A stretch of 64,000 nt of DNA from Candidatus Nitrospira neomarina (GTDB lineage Bacteria > Nitrospirota > Nitrospiria > Nitrospirales > UBA8639), in NCBI RefSeq assembly GCF_032051675.1, contig NZ_CP116968.1:3651001-3715000 (forward strand), read 5' to 3'. The notes below the pieces were generated by a model. That model saw nothing but the letters and a program-made list of their open reading frames with translations, ran no database searches and was not told the DNA's origin. Below, piece after piece: positions 25,845-34,245 of this stretch; position 1 is the first letter of the stretch; each line of letters begins with the position of its first letter. Position numbers and translations under genes: made by a program.

Positions 25845-26657
25845 TTAGAAAATTGCCTTGACGAGTTCCTGAATGCTGCGTTGCATATCGGTATCGTCGG
25901 TGATCGGGCGGGTAATGGCGGCATCGCAGGCCCGGTCGGGGGCCACGCCTTGTTGCATCAAGGTCCCTGCGTAAATCAACAGTCGGGTACTGACACCTTC
26001 TTCCAGGCCATGGTTCCGGAGATTTCGTACCTTTTCACCCAATTTGACTAACCGGATGGCCACGTCCCTGGAAATCTTTGCTTCATGCTCCACGATCCTG
26101 GTCTCGATATCTTTGGGAGGATAACCAAACTCAATGGCCATGAAGCGCTGCTTGGTGCTTTGCTTTAATTCTTTTAAGACACTTTGATATCCGGGGTTAT
26201 AAGAGATCACCAGCAAAAAATCATCTACGGCCTGAATCATCTGCCCTTTTTTCTCGATGGGTAAAAATCGTCGGTCATCACTCAAGGGATGGATCAGCAC
26301 GGTGGTATCTTTTCGGGCTTCGACCACTTCATCCAGATAGACAAGGGCGCCATGCTTGACTCCCAAGGTGAGCGGGCCATCCACCCATACGGTTTCCTCC
26401 CCCTTCAACAGGTAGCGTCCGATCAAATCGGAGGCGGTCAGATCTTCATGACACGCAACGGTAATCAGCGGCCGATTGAGTCGATGAGCCATATGCTGGA
26501 CAAACCGGGTTTTCCCGCATCCAGTAGGGCCTTTCAACATCACTGGTATTTTGTTTTTGGCACCGACGGTGAACAGATCGATTTCTCCGTTCACTTCTTG
26601 ATAGAACGGCTCCTCGGTAACCCGGAATTGTTCAATGCCGAATTCAAGACCCTTCAT
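25845..26657 (-). CDS. CbbQ/NirQ/NorQ-type MoxR AAA+ ATPase
   Basis: 270 aa from the ATG at 26657 ([13 protein letters not shown]); the frame is open to 26696. Walker [21 protein letters not shown], Walker [21 protein letters not shown], sensor-1 [10 protein letters not shown] and the C-terminal CbbQ_C region ([16 protein letters not shown] through [14 protein letters not shown]) are all present. Such ATPases work with a VWA/MIDAS partner (CbbO or NorD) to remodel Rubisco, nitric oxide reductase or related enzymes. No CbbO/NorD-like gene is adjacent; flanking genes are a pentapeptide protein and a divergent small ORF, so it is an orphan here. Confidence 0.92.
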   Translation of the reverse strand: MKGLEFGIEQFRVTEEPFYQEVNGEIDLFTVGAKNKIPVMLKGPTGCGKTRFVQHMAHRLNRPLITVACHEDLTASDLIGRYLLKGEETVWVDGPLTLGVKHGALVYLDEVVEARKDTTVLIHPLSDDRRFLPIEKKGQMIQAVDDFLLVISYNPGYQSVLKELKQSTKQRFMAIEFGYPPKDIETRIVEHEAKISRDVAIRLVKLGEKVRNLRNHGLEEGVSTRLLIYAGTLMQQGVAPDRACDAAITRPITDDTDMQRSIQELVKAIF

Positions 26658-26825
26658 AACATTTAATCCATATTTAAGAATGAAACAGCGAAACACATGG
26701 ACGGCTAGGAGAGTATTATACGGGTGTCATTTCAGGGAGGACAACCTACATGGGCGATCGATGCATCTTCATGGAAGACTGTTGAATAATTCAAAATTTT
26801 CACCAGTTCCTCTCATGATTATTTT

Positions 26826-27068
26826 ATGGCGGAGTTAACGAGAGCAAAAAAGGAGAGTTCAAACCATCCCTTCAGTCCCGCCCTGAACCATGCCGAAGGG
26901 AAGTCCGCAGTTTTGCTTGTGACGTCCGGTAGACGTTACCGCATGTTGGCAAGCGGAGTGTACAGGTGGAAACGTGAGCACGACCGAGGGACGGCCATGG
27001 TACCCGTGGAGGTGTTCAACCCTCTCCCGGGGGAGATATTGATCACTCATGAGGGCTGGGCAATGTAG
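26826..27068 (+). CDS. Small hypothetical protein
   Basis: 80 aa (MAELTRAKKESSNHPF...), with a plausible small beta domain at the C-terminus (SAVLLVTSGRRYRMLASGVY, VEVFNPLPGEILITHEGWAM). There is no clear Shine-Dalgarno, and its 3' end overlaps the last 22 bp of the convergent DUF2156 gene. It could be real but is weakly supported. Confidence 0.4.
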   Translation: MAELTRAKKESSNHPFSPALNHAEGKSAVLLVTSGRRYRMLASGVYRWKREHDRGTAMVPVEVFNPLPGEILITHEGWAM

Positions 27069-28003
27069 TTAGGCACTAATTGACAGGGATGATAGGCCAG
27101 TTTTGTCCTTGCTAAGCTCGGTAACCCTGAATCATCCATGGTATTCACCAATGGATATGTCTGAACCTCGCGACAGAATTCACGGAAAAGATATTGGGCT
27201 AAACCGTAGACTGATCGATCTGCCACCTCCAGCAAGACGCAAAACACCTCCGGGGAGCGTGGGAATCCGAACGTATACGCTTTGACAGCTCCATCCACCC
27301 AGACGATTCGCCCGGTGAGACCGAGTTCACGATACTCCTGGAGTGTCACTCGGTGGGCATTGACGGCATCACGAAGCATCAGGCGAGCCACATCCTCGTT
27401 GGGTCCTATTCGGGAAATAGGAATTTCTTCCTTTTGATGGATCCAACGGTGAAAAAGGGCGAAGCACTCATCACGATCGATGATCTGATAGGGGGCAATC
27501 CGGATGCGGTGCCCCCGAATAAAGCGATTGCACGCGGCGCGTTGGGATTTGTAGGGATTTCCTTTCAGTTGGATGAGATCGGCAGTGCGATAGAGGTAAT
27601 CGGAGTCCTTTGGTAGGAGGGTGTAACCCCATTGTTGAATTTCTTCTTTTAAATCAGCGGGAATGTTTTCAATTCGCGTAACGTTGGATCCACGATTCCG
27701 GGTCACCATGTACGCAGTCACTTGACTCAGCACGTCTTTGAGAGGGCTGCTGGAAGAGGGTCCGATTGCAGAATAAGGCCCAACGGGGGGAAGAGGCATG
27801 AATATCCCATCGGAATACTCCGCGAAGAGGCACAGCCAGCCGTCAATGTCCGTCCAGGAAAAGGTGAACAGGTCTTTCCAGATATAATGCGGTGGAAATG
27901 ACCAGGTGCTCAAGGGGGTTTTCCCCCCGATACCTGTGGAGGCAAGGGCCTGGTTGAGACGGGCCTGATCCTTGATGGTCAATGGACTGAGATGAATGGG
28001 CAT
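27047..28003 (-). CDS. DUF2156-type (GNAT-like) protein
   Basis: 318 aa resembling the soluble C-terminal domain of phosphatidylglycerol lysyltransferase-like proteins (DUF2156): a double GNAT-like fold. Visible blocks are PLSTWSFPPHYIWKDLFTFS, CLFAEYSDGIFMPLPPVGPY, the SRIENIP-like TRIENIPADL, DYLYRTADLIQLKGNPYKSQ followed by RAACNRFIRG, and GRIVWVDGAVKAYTFGFP. It lacks membrane segments. It would transfer an acyl or aminoacyl group; the substrate is unknown. The YkgJ-type gene lies 55 bp upstream on the same strand, so they may form a pair. Confidence 0.78.
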   Translation of the reverse strand: MPIHLSPLTIKDQARLNQALASTGIGGKTPLSTWSFPPHYIWKDLFTFSWTDIDGWLCLFAEYSDGIFMPLPPVGPYSAIGPSSSSPLKDVLSQVTAYMVTRNRGSNVTRIENIPADLKEEIQQWGYTLLPKDSDYLYRTADLIQLKGNPYKSQRAACNRFIRGHRIRIAPYQIIDRDECFALFHRWIHQKEEIPISRIGPNEDVARLMLRDAVNAHRVTLQEYRELGLTGRIVWVDGAVKAYTFGFPRSPEVFCVLLEVADRSVYGLAQYLFREFCREVQTYPLVNTMDDSGLPSLARTKLAYHPCQLVPNYIAQPS

Positions 28004-28058
28004 GAAAAATAGTTATACGGGATGAAGGATCTAGGGGAAAAGAGCGAGTCCGTGACCG

Positions 28059-28682
28059 TCACCGCGTGTCGTGTGTATTGGAGGATCGGAGAGTTGCGGT
28101 CAGGCGGTCGAGTGTGTGCAACACGACGACGTCCGGTTGAAACGGAGTCACCAATCGAGGATGAACGGCGAGAGAATCTAGAACGTGATCAGATTCCAGA
28201 TAGTTCGCAATTCTTTGGGCCTGTTCCAGGAATGCCTTTGGAAGGGTCAGTGCTGAAGGTTTTTGGCCAGCTCTCCTGAGAGGGCTTTCTTCCCCGGCTT
28301 GCTCGAGAAGAAACGGGCATAACGTATCCCAACCAAGCACGACCTTCTCGTGTGGGGCATTCCACATAAGCGCGAAAGGATACAATTGGCAATCTAGAGG
28401 ACGAACCTCATAAATGCGACAGTGTTGTGTGACGGGATCAAATGCCGGGCAGAGAAATCCTTCATCCTTGGGATGTCGGACGACTTCAATCTGACTACCC
28501 CGATGATCAGGAAAGGAAGAGGGAGAGATGCCGTGTGTGACGGCCTGTCGAATTTCATCTTCAGTAAAGTACGGTCTGAGGATACTGTCTTGTTCGGGAA
28601 AACGACAGCACACGTCGCATCGAAAACAGACGGCGGAGGGAACGACCTGTGGGCCAGGAATGACGGGGATGGCCTGAGACAT
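28059..28682 (-). CDS. YkgJ-family cysteine-cluster (putative Fe-S/zinc) protein
   Basis: About 207 aa from the ATG at 28682 (MSQAIPVIPGPQ); a start at 28712 is also in frame. The CxCGxCC-like pattern reads VCFRCDVCCRFPEQDS, followed by GFLCPAFDPVTQHCRIYEVR and PLDCQLYPFAL, and a further Cys in WDTLCPFLLEQ. This is the metal-binding cluster of the YkgJ/UPF0153 family (CxxxC...CxxY..RPxxCxxyP). Function undefined. It may be co-transcribed with the DUF2156 gene. Confidence 0.85.
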   Translation of the reverse strand: MSQAIPVIPGPQVVPSAVCFRCDVCCRFPEQDSILRPYFTEDEIRQAVTHGISPSSFPDHRGSQIEVVRHPKDEGFLCPAFDPVTQHCRIYEVRPLDCQLYPFALMWNAPHEKVVLGWDTLCPFLLEQAGEESPLRRAGQKPSALTLPKAFLEQAQRIANYLESDHVLDSLAVHPRLVTPFQPDVVVLHTLDRLTATLRSSNTHDTR

Positions 28683-28712
28683 AAGCGTATAACTTTCATG
28701 GCGACTCGGCAC

Positions 28713-28971
28713 GCCATTCCACTCGGGTGCGTGCCTTGTCTGATTTCAAGAGAGCGTGCTACGATCCTTATTCTAGCAAAAGAGCCGTCATCAAGGTCCA
28801 AGCTTTTCTTTTCATGTTAAGCGCGAATTGAAGTATTTCGTGCAGGTCCAACCGCTTGTGATCGACGAGTGAAGGGCGTGAGGGTGCCTTGGTCCGTTTC
28901 ACCCGTCTTCCACGATTAACCCAGGATCGGTTATTTCTTCCCACGTAGAACAGTCCGGCCCTATTCTGCCA
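28713..28971. other. Divergent promoter region of the YkgJ gene and the 29-36 kb plus-strand run
   Basis: About 260 bp with no gene. It should contain promoters in both directions; none is clear enough to mark. Confidence 0.4.
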
Positions 28972-30381
28972 TTGAGTCCGTCGACATCTGACAGCCCCTA
29001 TCCTCTCTTTCGGGACAGGCTGATCAGGGACGGATTATTTGTGACCGGGCAAGATGATCATTGGCGGGTGGCATGCGGACCCTTTTCGCTTTCCACCGAG
29101 GAGGCCAAATTTTTTGAAGCCTTAGGGCAGCATCTACTGGGGTTCTACCAGGCCTTGAACCGGTTGTATTTTGAAAGCCTGAAAGGTCTGCAACCTGCGT
29201 GGGTTCATGAATATTTGGATATTGGAAAGCCGGAGGATCTTCTGGCCCTTGCACGGATGAATCGATTCAAAAATCACCTTCCAGGTGTCATTCGACCCGA
29301 TATTATTCCCACCAACGCCGGCATGGCCCTGACGGAACTTGATTCCGTCCCTGGAGGGATTGGCTTAACCGGCAGCCTGAGTCGGATGTATGCACAGCAG
29401 GGTTTTCCTGTGTGGCCGCAGTCCGACGGCTTGGTTCAAGGGTTTTCCCATATGTTACGAGGGGCATTGCACGGGCAGCCTCCTCGAGTGGCCATTGTCG
29501 TCTCGGATGAAGCTGAGGCCTATCGCGCCGAAATGCAATGGGTGGTGACCCAACTCCGGCAGGAAGGTTGGGAAGCCTATTGCGGGCATCCCCGTGATAT
29601 TCGATTTACGGAAGAGGGTCTTTTGATTCACCATGAGGGACAGGAGCAGCCTCTCTCTGTGGTTTACCGGTTCTACGAATTATTCGATTTGAAAAATATT
29701 CCCAAAGGGGAATTGATTGCCTACAGTGCCAAAAAAGGCCGGGTTGTGGTCACCCCGCCGTATAAGCCCTGGATGGAGGAAAAGCTGGCCTTAGCGTTGT
29801 TCCACCATCCGATGTTGGAGAAATTTTGGGAGCACGAATTGAAACCCGACACGTATGACTGTCTTCGTGCCATCATTCCCGGGACCTGGATTTTGGATCC
29901 CAGACCCCTTCCGCCTTCTGCCGTGATTCCCGGCTTACGTCATGGAAATCGTGCGGTGTCGGATTGGCAGTGGTTGGGAGAAGCTACCCAAAAAGAACGT
30001 CAGTATGTCATCAAAGTGTCAGGATTTTCCGATCAGGCTTGGGGGAGCCGGGGCGTTTCGATCGGGCATGATATGTCGCAAGTCCAATGGAAAGACGTGG
30101 TGTCCCAGGCTTTGGATCAATTTGAGACGAGCCCTTCGATTCTTCAAATATTTCACAAAGGGCGACTGGTTGTGGTTGAATATTATGACAGCCATTCCGG
30201 TGATGTCGTCAGTATGGAAGGACGGGCGCGCTTATCTCCGTATTATTTCGTGAATGAGGGACAGGCCCAGTTGGGTGGTGTCCTGGCGACGGTGTGTCCC
30301 AAAGATAAAAAAATTATTCATGGAATGCGGGATGCGGTCATGGCTCCCTGTTCCATTATGGCTAGCCACCTAAGCTCATAA
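28972..30381 (+). CDS. Conserved hypothetical protein, possibly ATP-grasp-like
   Basis: 469 aa from a TTG at 28972 without a good Shine-Dalgarno; GTG 29041 is an alternative. I do not recognise the family with confidence. TNAGMALTELDSVPGGIGLT resembles the E-x-D/N-x-x-P-G-G substrate and metal loop of circularly permuted ATP-grasp or glutathionylspermidine-synthase-like enzymes. YSAKKGRVVVTPPYKPWMEE and RQYVIKVSGFSDQAWGSRGV could be ATP-binding lysine strands. Residues 165-230 (PPRVAIVVSDEAEAYRAEMQ, WEAYCGHPRD) look Rossmann-like. It leads the plus-strand run to grx and kamA. Confidence 0.65.
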   Translation: MSPSTSDSPYPLFRDRLIRDGLFVTGQDDHWRVACGPFSLSTEEAKFFEALGQHLLGFYQALNRLYFESLKGLQPAWVHEYLDIGKPEDLLALARMNRFKNHLPGVIRPDIIPTNAGMALTELDSVPGGIGLTGSLSRMYAQQGFPVWPQSDGLVQGFSHMLRGALHGQPPRVAIVVSDEAEAYRAEMQWVVTQLRQEGWEAYCGHPRDIRFTEEGLLIHHEGQEQPLSVVYRFYELFDLKNIPKGELIAYSAKKGRVVVTPPYKPWMEEKLALALFHHPMLEKFWEHELKPDTYDCLRAIIPGTWILDPRPLPPSAVIPGLRHGNRAVSDWQWLGEATQKERQYVIKVSGFSDQAWGSRGVSIGHDMSQVQWKDVVSQALDQFETSPSILQIFHKGRLVVVEYYDSHSGDVVSMEGRARLSPYYFVNEGQAQLGGVLATVCPKDKKIIHGMRDAVMAPCSIMASHLSS

Positions 30382-30457
30382 GGCCCAGAACCCTAGAAAG
30401 CCTGGTTCTTTCGGTCCTAATGTATTTTTCCTCTCACGGAGAAGACCCCTGGTTGAC

Positions 30458-30769
30458 ATGTCTGATACTCTTAACCGCATGAAACTGTATCACACAGAAT
30501 GGTGCCCGGAATGCCAAGTCGTCCGCGAGAGGTTGGCTGAGTTGGGCCTGCCCTACGAAGATGAAGTTGTACCTGATGTACGACCTTTCCGGAAAAAATT
30601 GTATGAAGTCTCGGGACAGAATTATGTCCCGGTGTTGGTTCATGGAGAAACGGTGTTGACGGAGACATCCGATATCTTGGCATATCTGGACGACTACGAA
30701 GACCATGGGAATCCCTCCGGGGAAACCACCAAGCAACCCTCCAGCAACCTTGATGAAAGGAATCATTAA
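30458..30769 (+). CDS. Glutaredoxin / GST N-terminal-like thioredoxin-fold protein
   Basis: 103 aa. Thioredoxin fold with the redox motif YHTEWCPECQVVRERLAEL near residues 11-29 (CPEC in place of the usual CPYC) and the cis-Pro block NYVPVLVHGETVLTETSDIL. It is glutaredoxin-like in length with a short hydrophilic C-terminal tail. An internal ATG at 30479 could be the start. Its stop lies 3 bp before the kamA ATG, so it is translationally linked to kamA; perhaps it keeps a thiol or Fe-S partner reduced. Confidence 0.88.
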   Translation: MSDTLNRMKLYHTEWCPECQVVRERLAELGLPYEDEVVPDVRPFRKKLYEVSGQNYVPVLVHGETVLTETSDILAYLDDYEDHGNPSGETTKQPSSNLDERNH

Positions 30770-30772
30770 GCT

Positions 30773-31897
30773 ATGGATGATTGGAAAAAGGTCCTCGCCG
30801 CAAGTATCACCAAACCCAAGGATTTAGCCAAGTATCTGGGGGTCGATCCCAAGGAGGTGGAAGCCGTCGTGGGGCCCTATCCAATGCGAATTACTCCGAC
30901 AGTGCTGGCCACGATTAAAAGTAAAGGGGATGCGATCTGGAAGCAGGTAGTCCCGGAGGCCATCGAATTGGATGATATCGATGCCCCTGACGATCCGTTG
31001 GAAGAAGATACGGACAGTCCGGTTCCTCATTTGGTTCACCGGTATCCTGATCGCGTATTGTTGATGGTGACCAACCAATGTCCAATCTATTGTCGGTTTT
31101 GCACGAGAAAGCGACTGGTGGGGAAACCGGGGTTTCTCAAAAAGGGTGAGCTGGATCGAGCGGTGGCGTACCTTAAAGAGCATACTGAAGTACGGGATGT
31201 CATCCTGTCCGGCGGTGACCCGTTGTTGTTGCCTGATCGTCTCATTGAGAGAATTCTGAAAGGTCTTCGGTCCATCCCGCATTTAGAATTGATTCGGTTT
31301 GGGACCCGCGTGCCAGGAACTCTCCCTCAACGCATTACTCCCGAATTGTGTGAGATCGTGAAGCGCTTCCATCCAATTTATATGAATTTGCATTTCAACC
31401 ATCCGGATGAGTTGACGCCGGAGGTCAAGGAGGCTTGTGGTCGATTGGCGGATGCCGGGGTGCCCTTGGGTGCTCAAACCGTTTTGCTGAAAGGTGTCAA
31501 TGATGACCCTGAAATCATGAAACGGCTGATGCATCAACTGTTGTTGGCCAGAGTGAAACCCTATTACCTGTATCAAGCCGATCTCACCAAGGGGACGAAT
31601 CATTTCCGGACGCCGGTAGAAACGGGGTTGAAAATGATTCAATCTCTTCAGGGGCATACGAGTGGCATGGCCGTTCCCCACTTTGTCATTGATGCGCCAG
31701 GAGGTGGCGGAAAGATCCCGCTATTGCCTAACGATTATTTATTGAATTTGGATGAAAACGGGGCCGTATTAAAAAATTACGAAAATAAAACCTATCATTA
31801 TCCTCAGCCGGCATCGGGAAACGGGCGTGAGCTCCCCATGGTAGGCGCCCCTGCATCCCAGGATATGTGCGGTGCCGGCGCCATGGATGACTATTAA
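30773..31897 (+). CDS. kamA: Lysine 2,3-aminomutase family radical SAM enzyme
   Basis: 374 aa. PLP- and SAM-dependent; typical members convert L-lysine to beta-lysine, the first step to the osmolyte N-acetyl-beta-lysine or of lysine fermentation. The radical SAM motif is TNQCPIYCRFCTRKR, the SAM-binding block DVILSGGDPLLLPD, with RFGTRVPGTLPQRITP and a PLP-lysine region PHFVIDAPGGGGKIP. The length lies between EpmB (about 340) and clostridial KamA (about 415). The acetyltransferase gene ablB expected for the osmolyte pathway is not adjacent; an EpmB-like role is possible but no epmA/efp is seen. The ATG of the next gene overlaps the stop by one base (TAATG). Confidence 0.9.
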   Translation: MDDWKKVLAASITKPKDLAKYLGVDPKEVEAVVGPYPMRITPTVLATIKSKGDAIWKQVVPEAIELDDIDAPDDPLEEDTDSPVPHLVHRYPDRVLLMVTNQCPIYCRFCTRKRLVGKPGFLKKGELDRAVAYLKEHTEVRDVILSGGDPLLLPDRLIERILKGLRSIPHLELIRFGTRVPGTLPQRITPELCEIVKRFHPIYMNLHFNHPDELTPEVKEACGRLADAGVPLGAQTVLLKGVNDDPEIMKRLMHQLLLARVKPYYLYQADLTKGTNHFRTPVETGLKMIQSLQGHTSGMAVPHFVIDAPGGGGKIPLLPNDYLLNLDENGAVLKNYENKTYHYPQPASGNGRELPMVGAPASQDMCGAGAMDDY

Positions 31898-33057
31898 TGG
31901 TCGATGCTAAGAAGACAGGCATTCTGTCCTTTCAACACCTGCGTGCCCTGGTTCGTCAAAAGGTGATCCGGGCCGATGTGCCCATCACCTCCCGCCAAAT
32001 TCAACCGGCCAGTCTCGATTTACGGCTGGGAACGAAGGCCTACCGTCTCTTGAGCAGTTTTCTGCCAGAACCCTCAGATCAGCAATCACAGTTTACAATC
32101 GAGGACCTCTACCGGTCCGATATGGTGATGTACGATATGGATCTGACCAATGGCGCAATTCTGGAAAAGGGCCATGTCTACCTCGTGCCCTTGATGGAGC
32201 GGGTGAAGCTGCCCAAAGATATCCGCGGTCGAACGAATCCAAAAAGTTCCACGGGGAGATTGGATATTTTTACCCGCGTGGTGACTGATCTCCATATGGG
32301 CTTTGATGAAATCCGCTCCGGGTATGAAGGCCCGTTATTTTTGGAAATTGTGCCTCGGTCGTTTACCATACGTGTGCAGGCCGGATTGGCCCTCAACCAA
32401 TTACGATTAATGTCTGGCAAACCCATGGTCTCGGATTCAGGGTTGCGAGCCGTTCATCGTAAGACCCCGTTGCTGTATCACAATGGAGATTCCGGAAAAA
32501 CGGATCTGGCCGTATCGGCCAAGGAACTTCGAGTAAATAACGGTCTGTTTTTAAGTGTCGATTTGCAAGGATCGAGTGACCATTCCGAGTCGATTGTGGG
32601 GTACCGGGCAAAAAAGAACAGCCATGTTATTGATCTCAGTCTGGTGGGCCATTATGCGGCCTCCGATTTTTGGGAACCGCTAAAACGCAATGCCACCGCT
32701 ACCATGCTGTTGGAGCCGGAAGAGTTCTATATCCTGGCCTCCAAGGAACGAATCCAGGTTCCTCCTAGCTATTCATCGGAAATGGTGGCGTATGAAGCCG
32801 CCTGCGGGGAATTGCGTACCCATTATGCGGGGTTTTTCGATCCCGGGTTTGGCTATGCCAACAGCAGCCGGAAAGGCACCCAGGTGGTCTTGGAGGTCCG
32901 TCCTCACGATGTGCCTTTCCGTATTCATGACGGACAGACGTTTTTTAAGGTCGTTTACGAGAAGATGCGGGATATTCCCACGCAGTTATATGGATCGGCG
33001 TTGGGGTCTTCCTATTACCAGCAGGGGCTCACACTCAGCAAACATTTTAAGTGGTAA
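31897..33057 (+). CDS. dcd: 2'-deoxycytidine 5'-triphosphate deaminase, double-length form
   Basis: 386 aa, about twice the ordinary Dcd. The dUTPase/Dcd fold seems duplicated: the N-half contains QIQPASLDLRLGTKAYRLLS and LPKDIRGRTNPKSSTGRLD with FTRVVTD; the C-half repeats the pattern with NNGLFLSVDLQGSSDHS, MLLEPEEFYILASKERIQVP and YAGFFDPGFGYANSS. This two-domain form is known from alphaproteobacteria and related groups. It deaminates dCTP to dUTP for dTMP supply. It is translationally coupled to kamA (TAATG) and to the membrane protein that follows, an unusual combination whose logic is unclear. Confidence 0.88.
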   Translation: MVDAKKTGILSFQHLRALVRQKVIRADVPITSRQIQPASLDLRLGTKAYRLLSSFLPEPSDQQSQFTIEDLYRSDMVMYDMDLTNGAILEKGHVYLVPLMERVKLPKDIRGRTNPKSSTGRLDIFTRVVTDLHMGFDEIRSGYEGPLFLEIVPRSFTIRVQAGLALNQLRLMSGKPMVSDSGLRAVHRKTPLLYHNGDSGKTDLAVSAKELRVNNGLFLSVDLQGSSDHSESIVGYRAKKNSHVIDLSLVGHYAASDFWEPLKRNATATMLLEPEEFYILASKERIQVPPSYSSEMVAYEAACGELRTHYAGFFDPGFGYANSSRKGTQVVLEVRPHDVPFRIHDGQTFFKVVYEKMRDIPTQLYGSALGSSYYQQGLTLSKHFKW

Positions 33058-33059
33058 CT

Positions 33060-33491
33060 ATGAGTACAGAAACCGAACAACCTCAGTCGACCGACCCTGT
33101 TGCCCCCAAGCCAGTGCCTCCCCGTCCGCCAGTTAGGGATGAAGACCCGGAGGATCAAGAAAACCTGCAGATGCAGGTGGCCATGCGTATGGTGGGGTCC
33201 GCCATGGTCTTTATCGGGTTTTTGCAGGTTTTTCTGTCCGCCAGTACCGGTGCCGAAATCAGCATCTTCCCCATGATTATTTACTTTTCAGGAATGGCCA
33301 TGTGGGCCTATTCCTCCGTGGACAACCTTACCGTCCGTTATACGGTTATGGCGGTGTCTCTGCTGTGCGCGATGGCATTTATGCATTTTGGAGAAGTGTT
33401 ATTTTGGCATAAGTATCTGATTTACTGGGGCACGATCGGGGTCGTCGTGTTTTTTATGTTCAAAAATCCCAAGAAACCCGCCGGCTCGTAG
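33060..33491 (+). CDS. Small integral membrane protein
   Basis: 143 aa from the ATG at 33060, which lies 2 bp after the dcd stop. A proline- and acid-rich cytosolic N-terminus (about 40 aa) is followed by four hydrophobic segments: MVGSAMVFIGFLQVFLSAS, IFPMIIYFSGMAMWAYSSV, YTVMAVSLLCAMAFMHFGEV and YLIYWGTIGVVVFFMF. No family recognised. It is likely co-transcribed with dcd and kamA. Confidence 0.75.
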   Translation: MSTETEQPQSTDPVAPKPVPPRPPVRDEDPEDQENLQMQVAMRMVGSAMVFIGFLQVFLSASTGAEISIFPMIIYFSGMAMWAYSSVDNLTVRYTVMAVSLLCAMAFMHFGEVLFWHKYLIYWGTIGVVVFFMFKNPKKPAGS

Positions 33492-33546
33492 CCCAACGTT
33501 CTTAATTCTTAGTCTTTCCTATTGCGCCTCAACCATTAGGTTTTCC

Positions 33547-34245
33547 ATGGGCATCGCCGTGATCATTCCGGTCTTGAATGAACAGAAGGCTTTGCCGGCT
33601 TTGTTGCCCATCCTGATACCACTGGGGTTCAAGGAAATTATTGTGGTAGATGGAGGAAGCCGGGATGGCACGGTGGATGTGGCCAGAAAGATACTGGAAT
33701 TCACATCCGACTCCCGCAATCGGATCATTTCCGGTCCATGTGGGCGGGCTTCCCAAATGAACGCCGGGGCAGCTTTGGCCAACTCCGAAATTTTGGTATT
33801 TTTGCATGCCGACACCCAATTGCCAGACAATGCCAAGCAATTGATAGCAGACGCCATGGATGATCCACAGTGTGTCGGTGGGCGGTTTGATGTACGATTT
33901 CCACGGGACACTGGGTATGCATGGATGGTGAGCCGGCTCATGAATCTGCGCTCACGCTGGTCGGGGATCTTCACTGGCGATCAAGCCATGTTTGTGCGAC
34001 GTTCCGTGTTTAAAGAGTTGGGGGGCTTTGCGAATATTCCTCTTATGGAAGATATTGAATTCAGCCGCCGGTTGAAGCGAGCTGGCAGGATCGCGTCTCT
34101 GCGAGCGAAGGTCATTACCTCGTTTCGCCGGTGGGAACAGCAGGGCCCTCTCCGCACAATCGTGCGCATGTGGACGCTCCGCACATGGTATTGGCTAGGA
34201 TGGGATCCGCGTCGTCTTCAGCAGTATTATGACACCGTCCGGTAA
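33547..34245 (+). CDS. Family 2 glycosyltransferase, TIGR04283 arsenosugar-type
   Basis: 232 aa. GT-A fold: IAVIIPVLNEQKALPALLPI, IIVVDGGSRDGTVDVARK, the DxD-like VFLHADTQLPDNA, GRFDVRF, GDQAMFVRRSVFKELGGF and LMEDIEFSRRLKRAGR. This matches the rSAM/selenodomain-associated transferase 2 family. The next gene overlaps by 17 bp and belongs to the partner family TIGR04282, so they are co-translated. The usual ArsS-like radical SAM/selenodomain protein is not beside them. Confidence 0.9.
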   Translation: MGIAVIIPVLNEQKALPALLPILIPLGFKEIIVVDGGSRDGTVDVARKILEFTSDSRNRIISGPCGRASQMNAGAALANSEILVFLHADTQLPDNAKQLIADAMDDPQCVGGRFDVRFPRDTGYAWMVSRLMNLRSRWSGIFTGDQAMFVRRSVFKELGGFANIPLMEDIEFSRRLKRAGRIASLRAKVITSFRRWEQQGPLRTIVRMWTLRTWYWLGWDPRRLQQYYDTVR

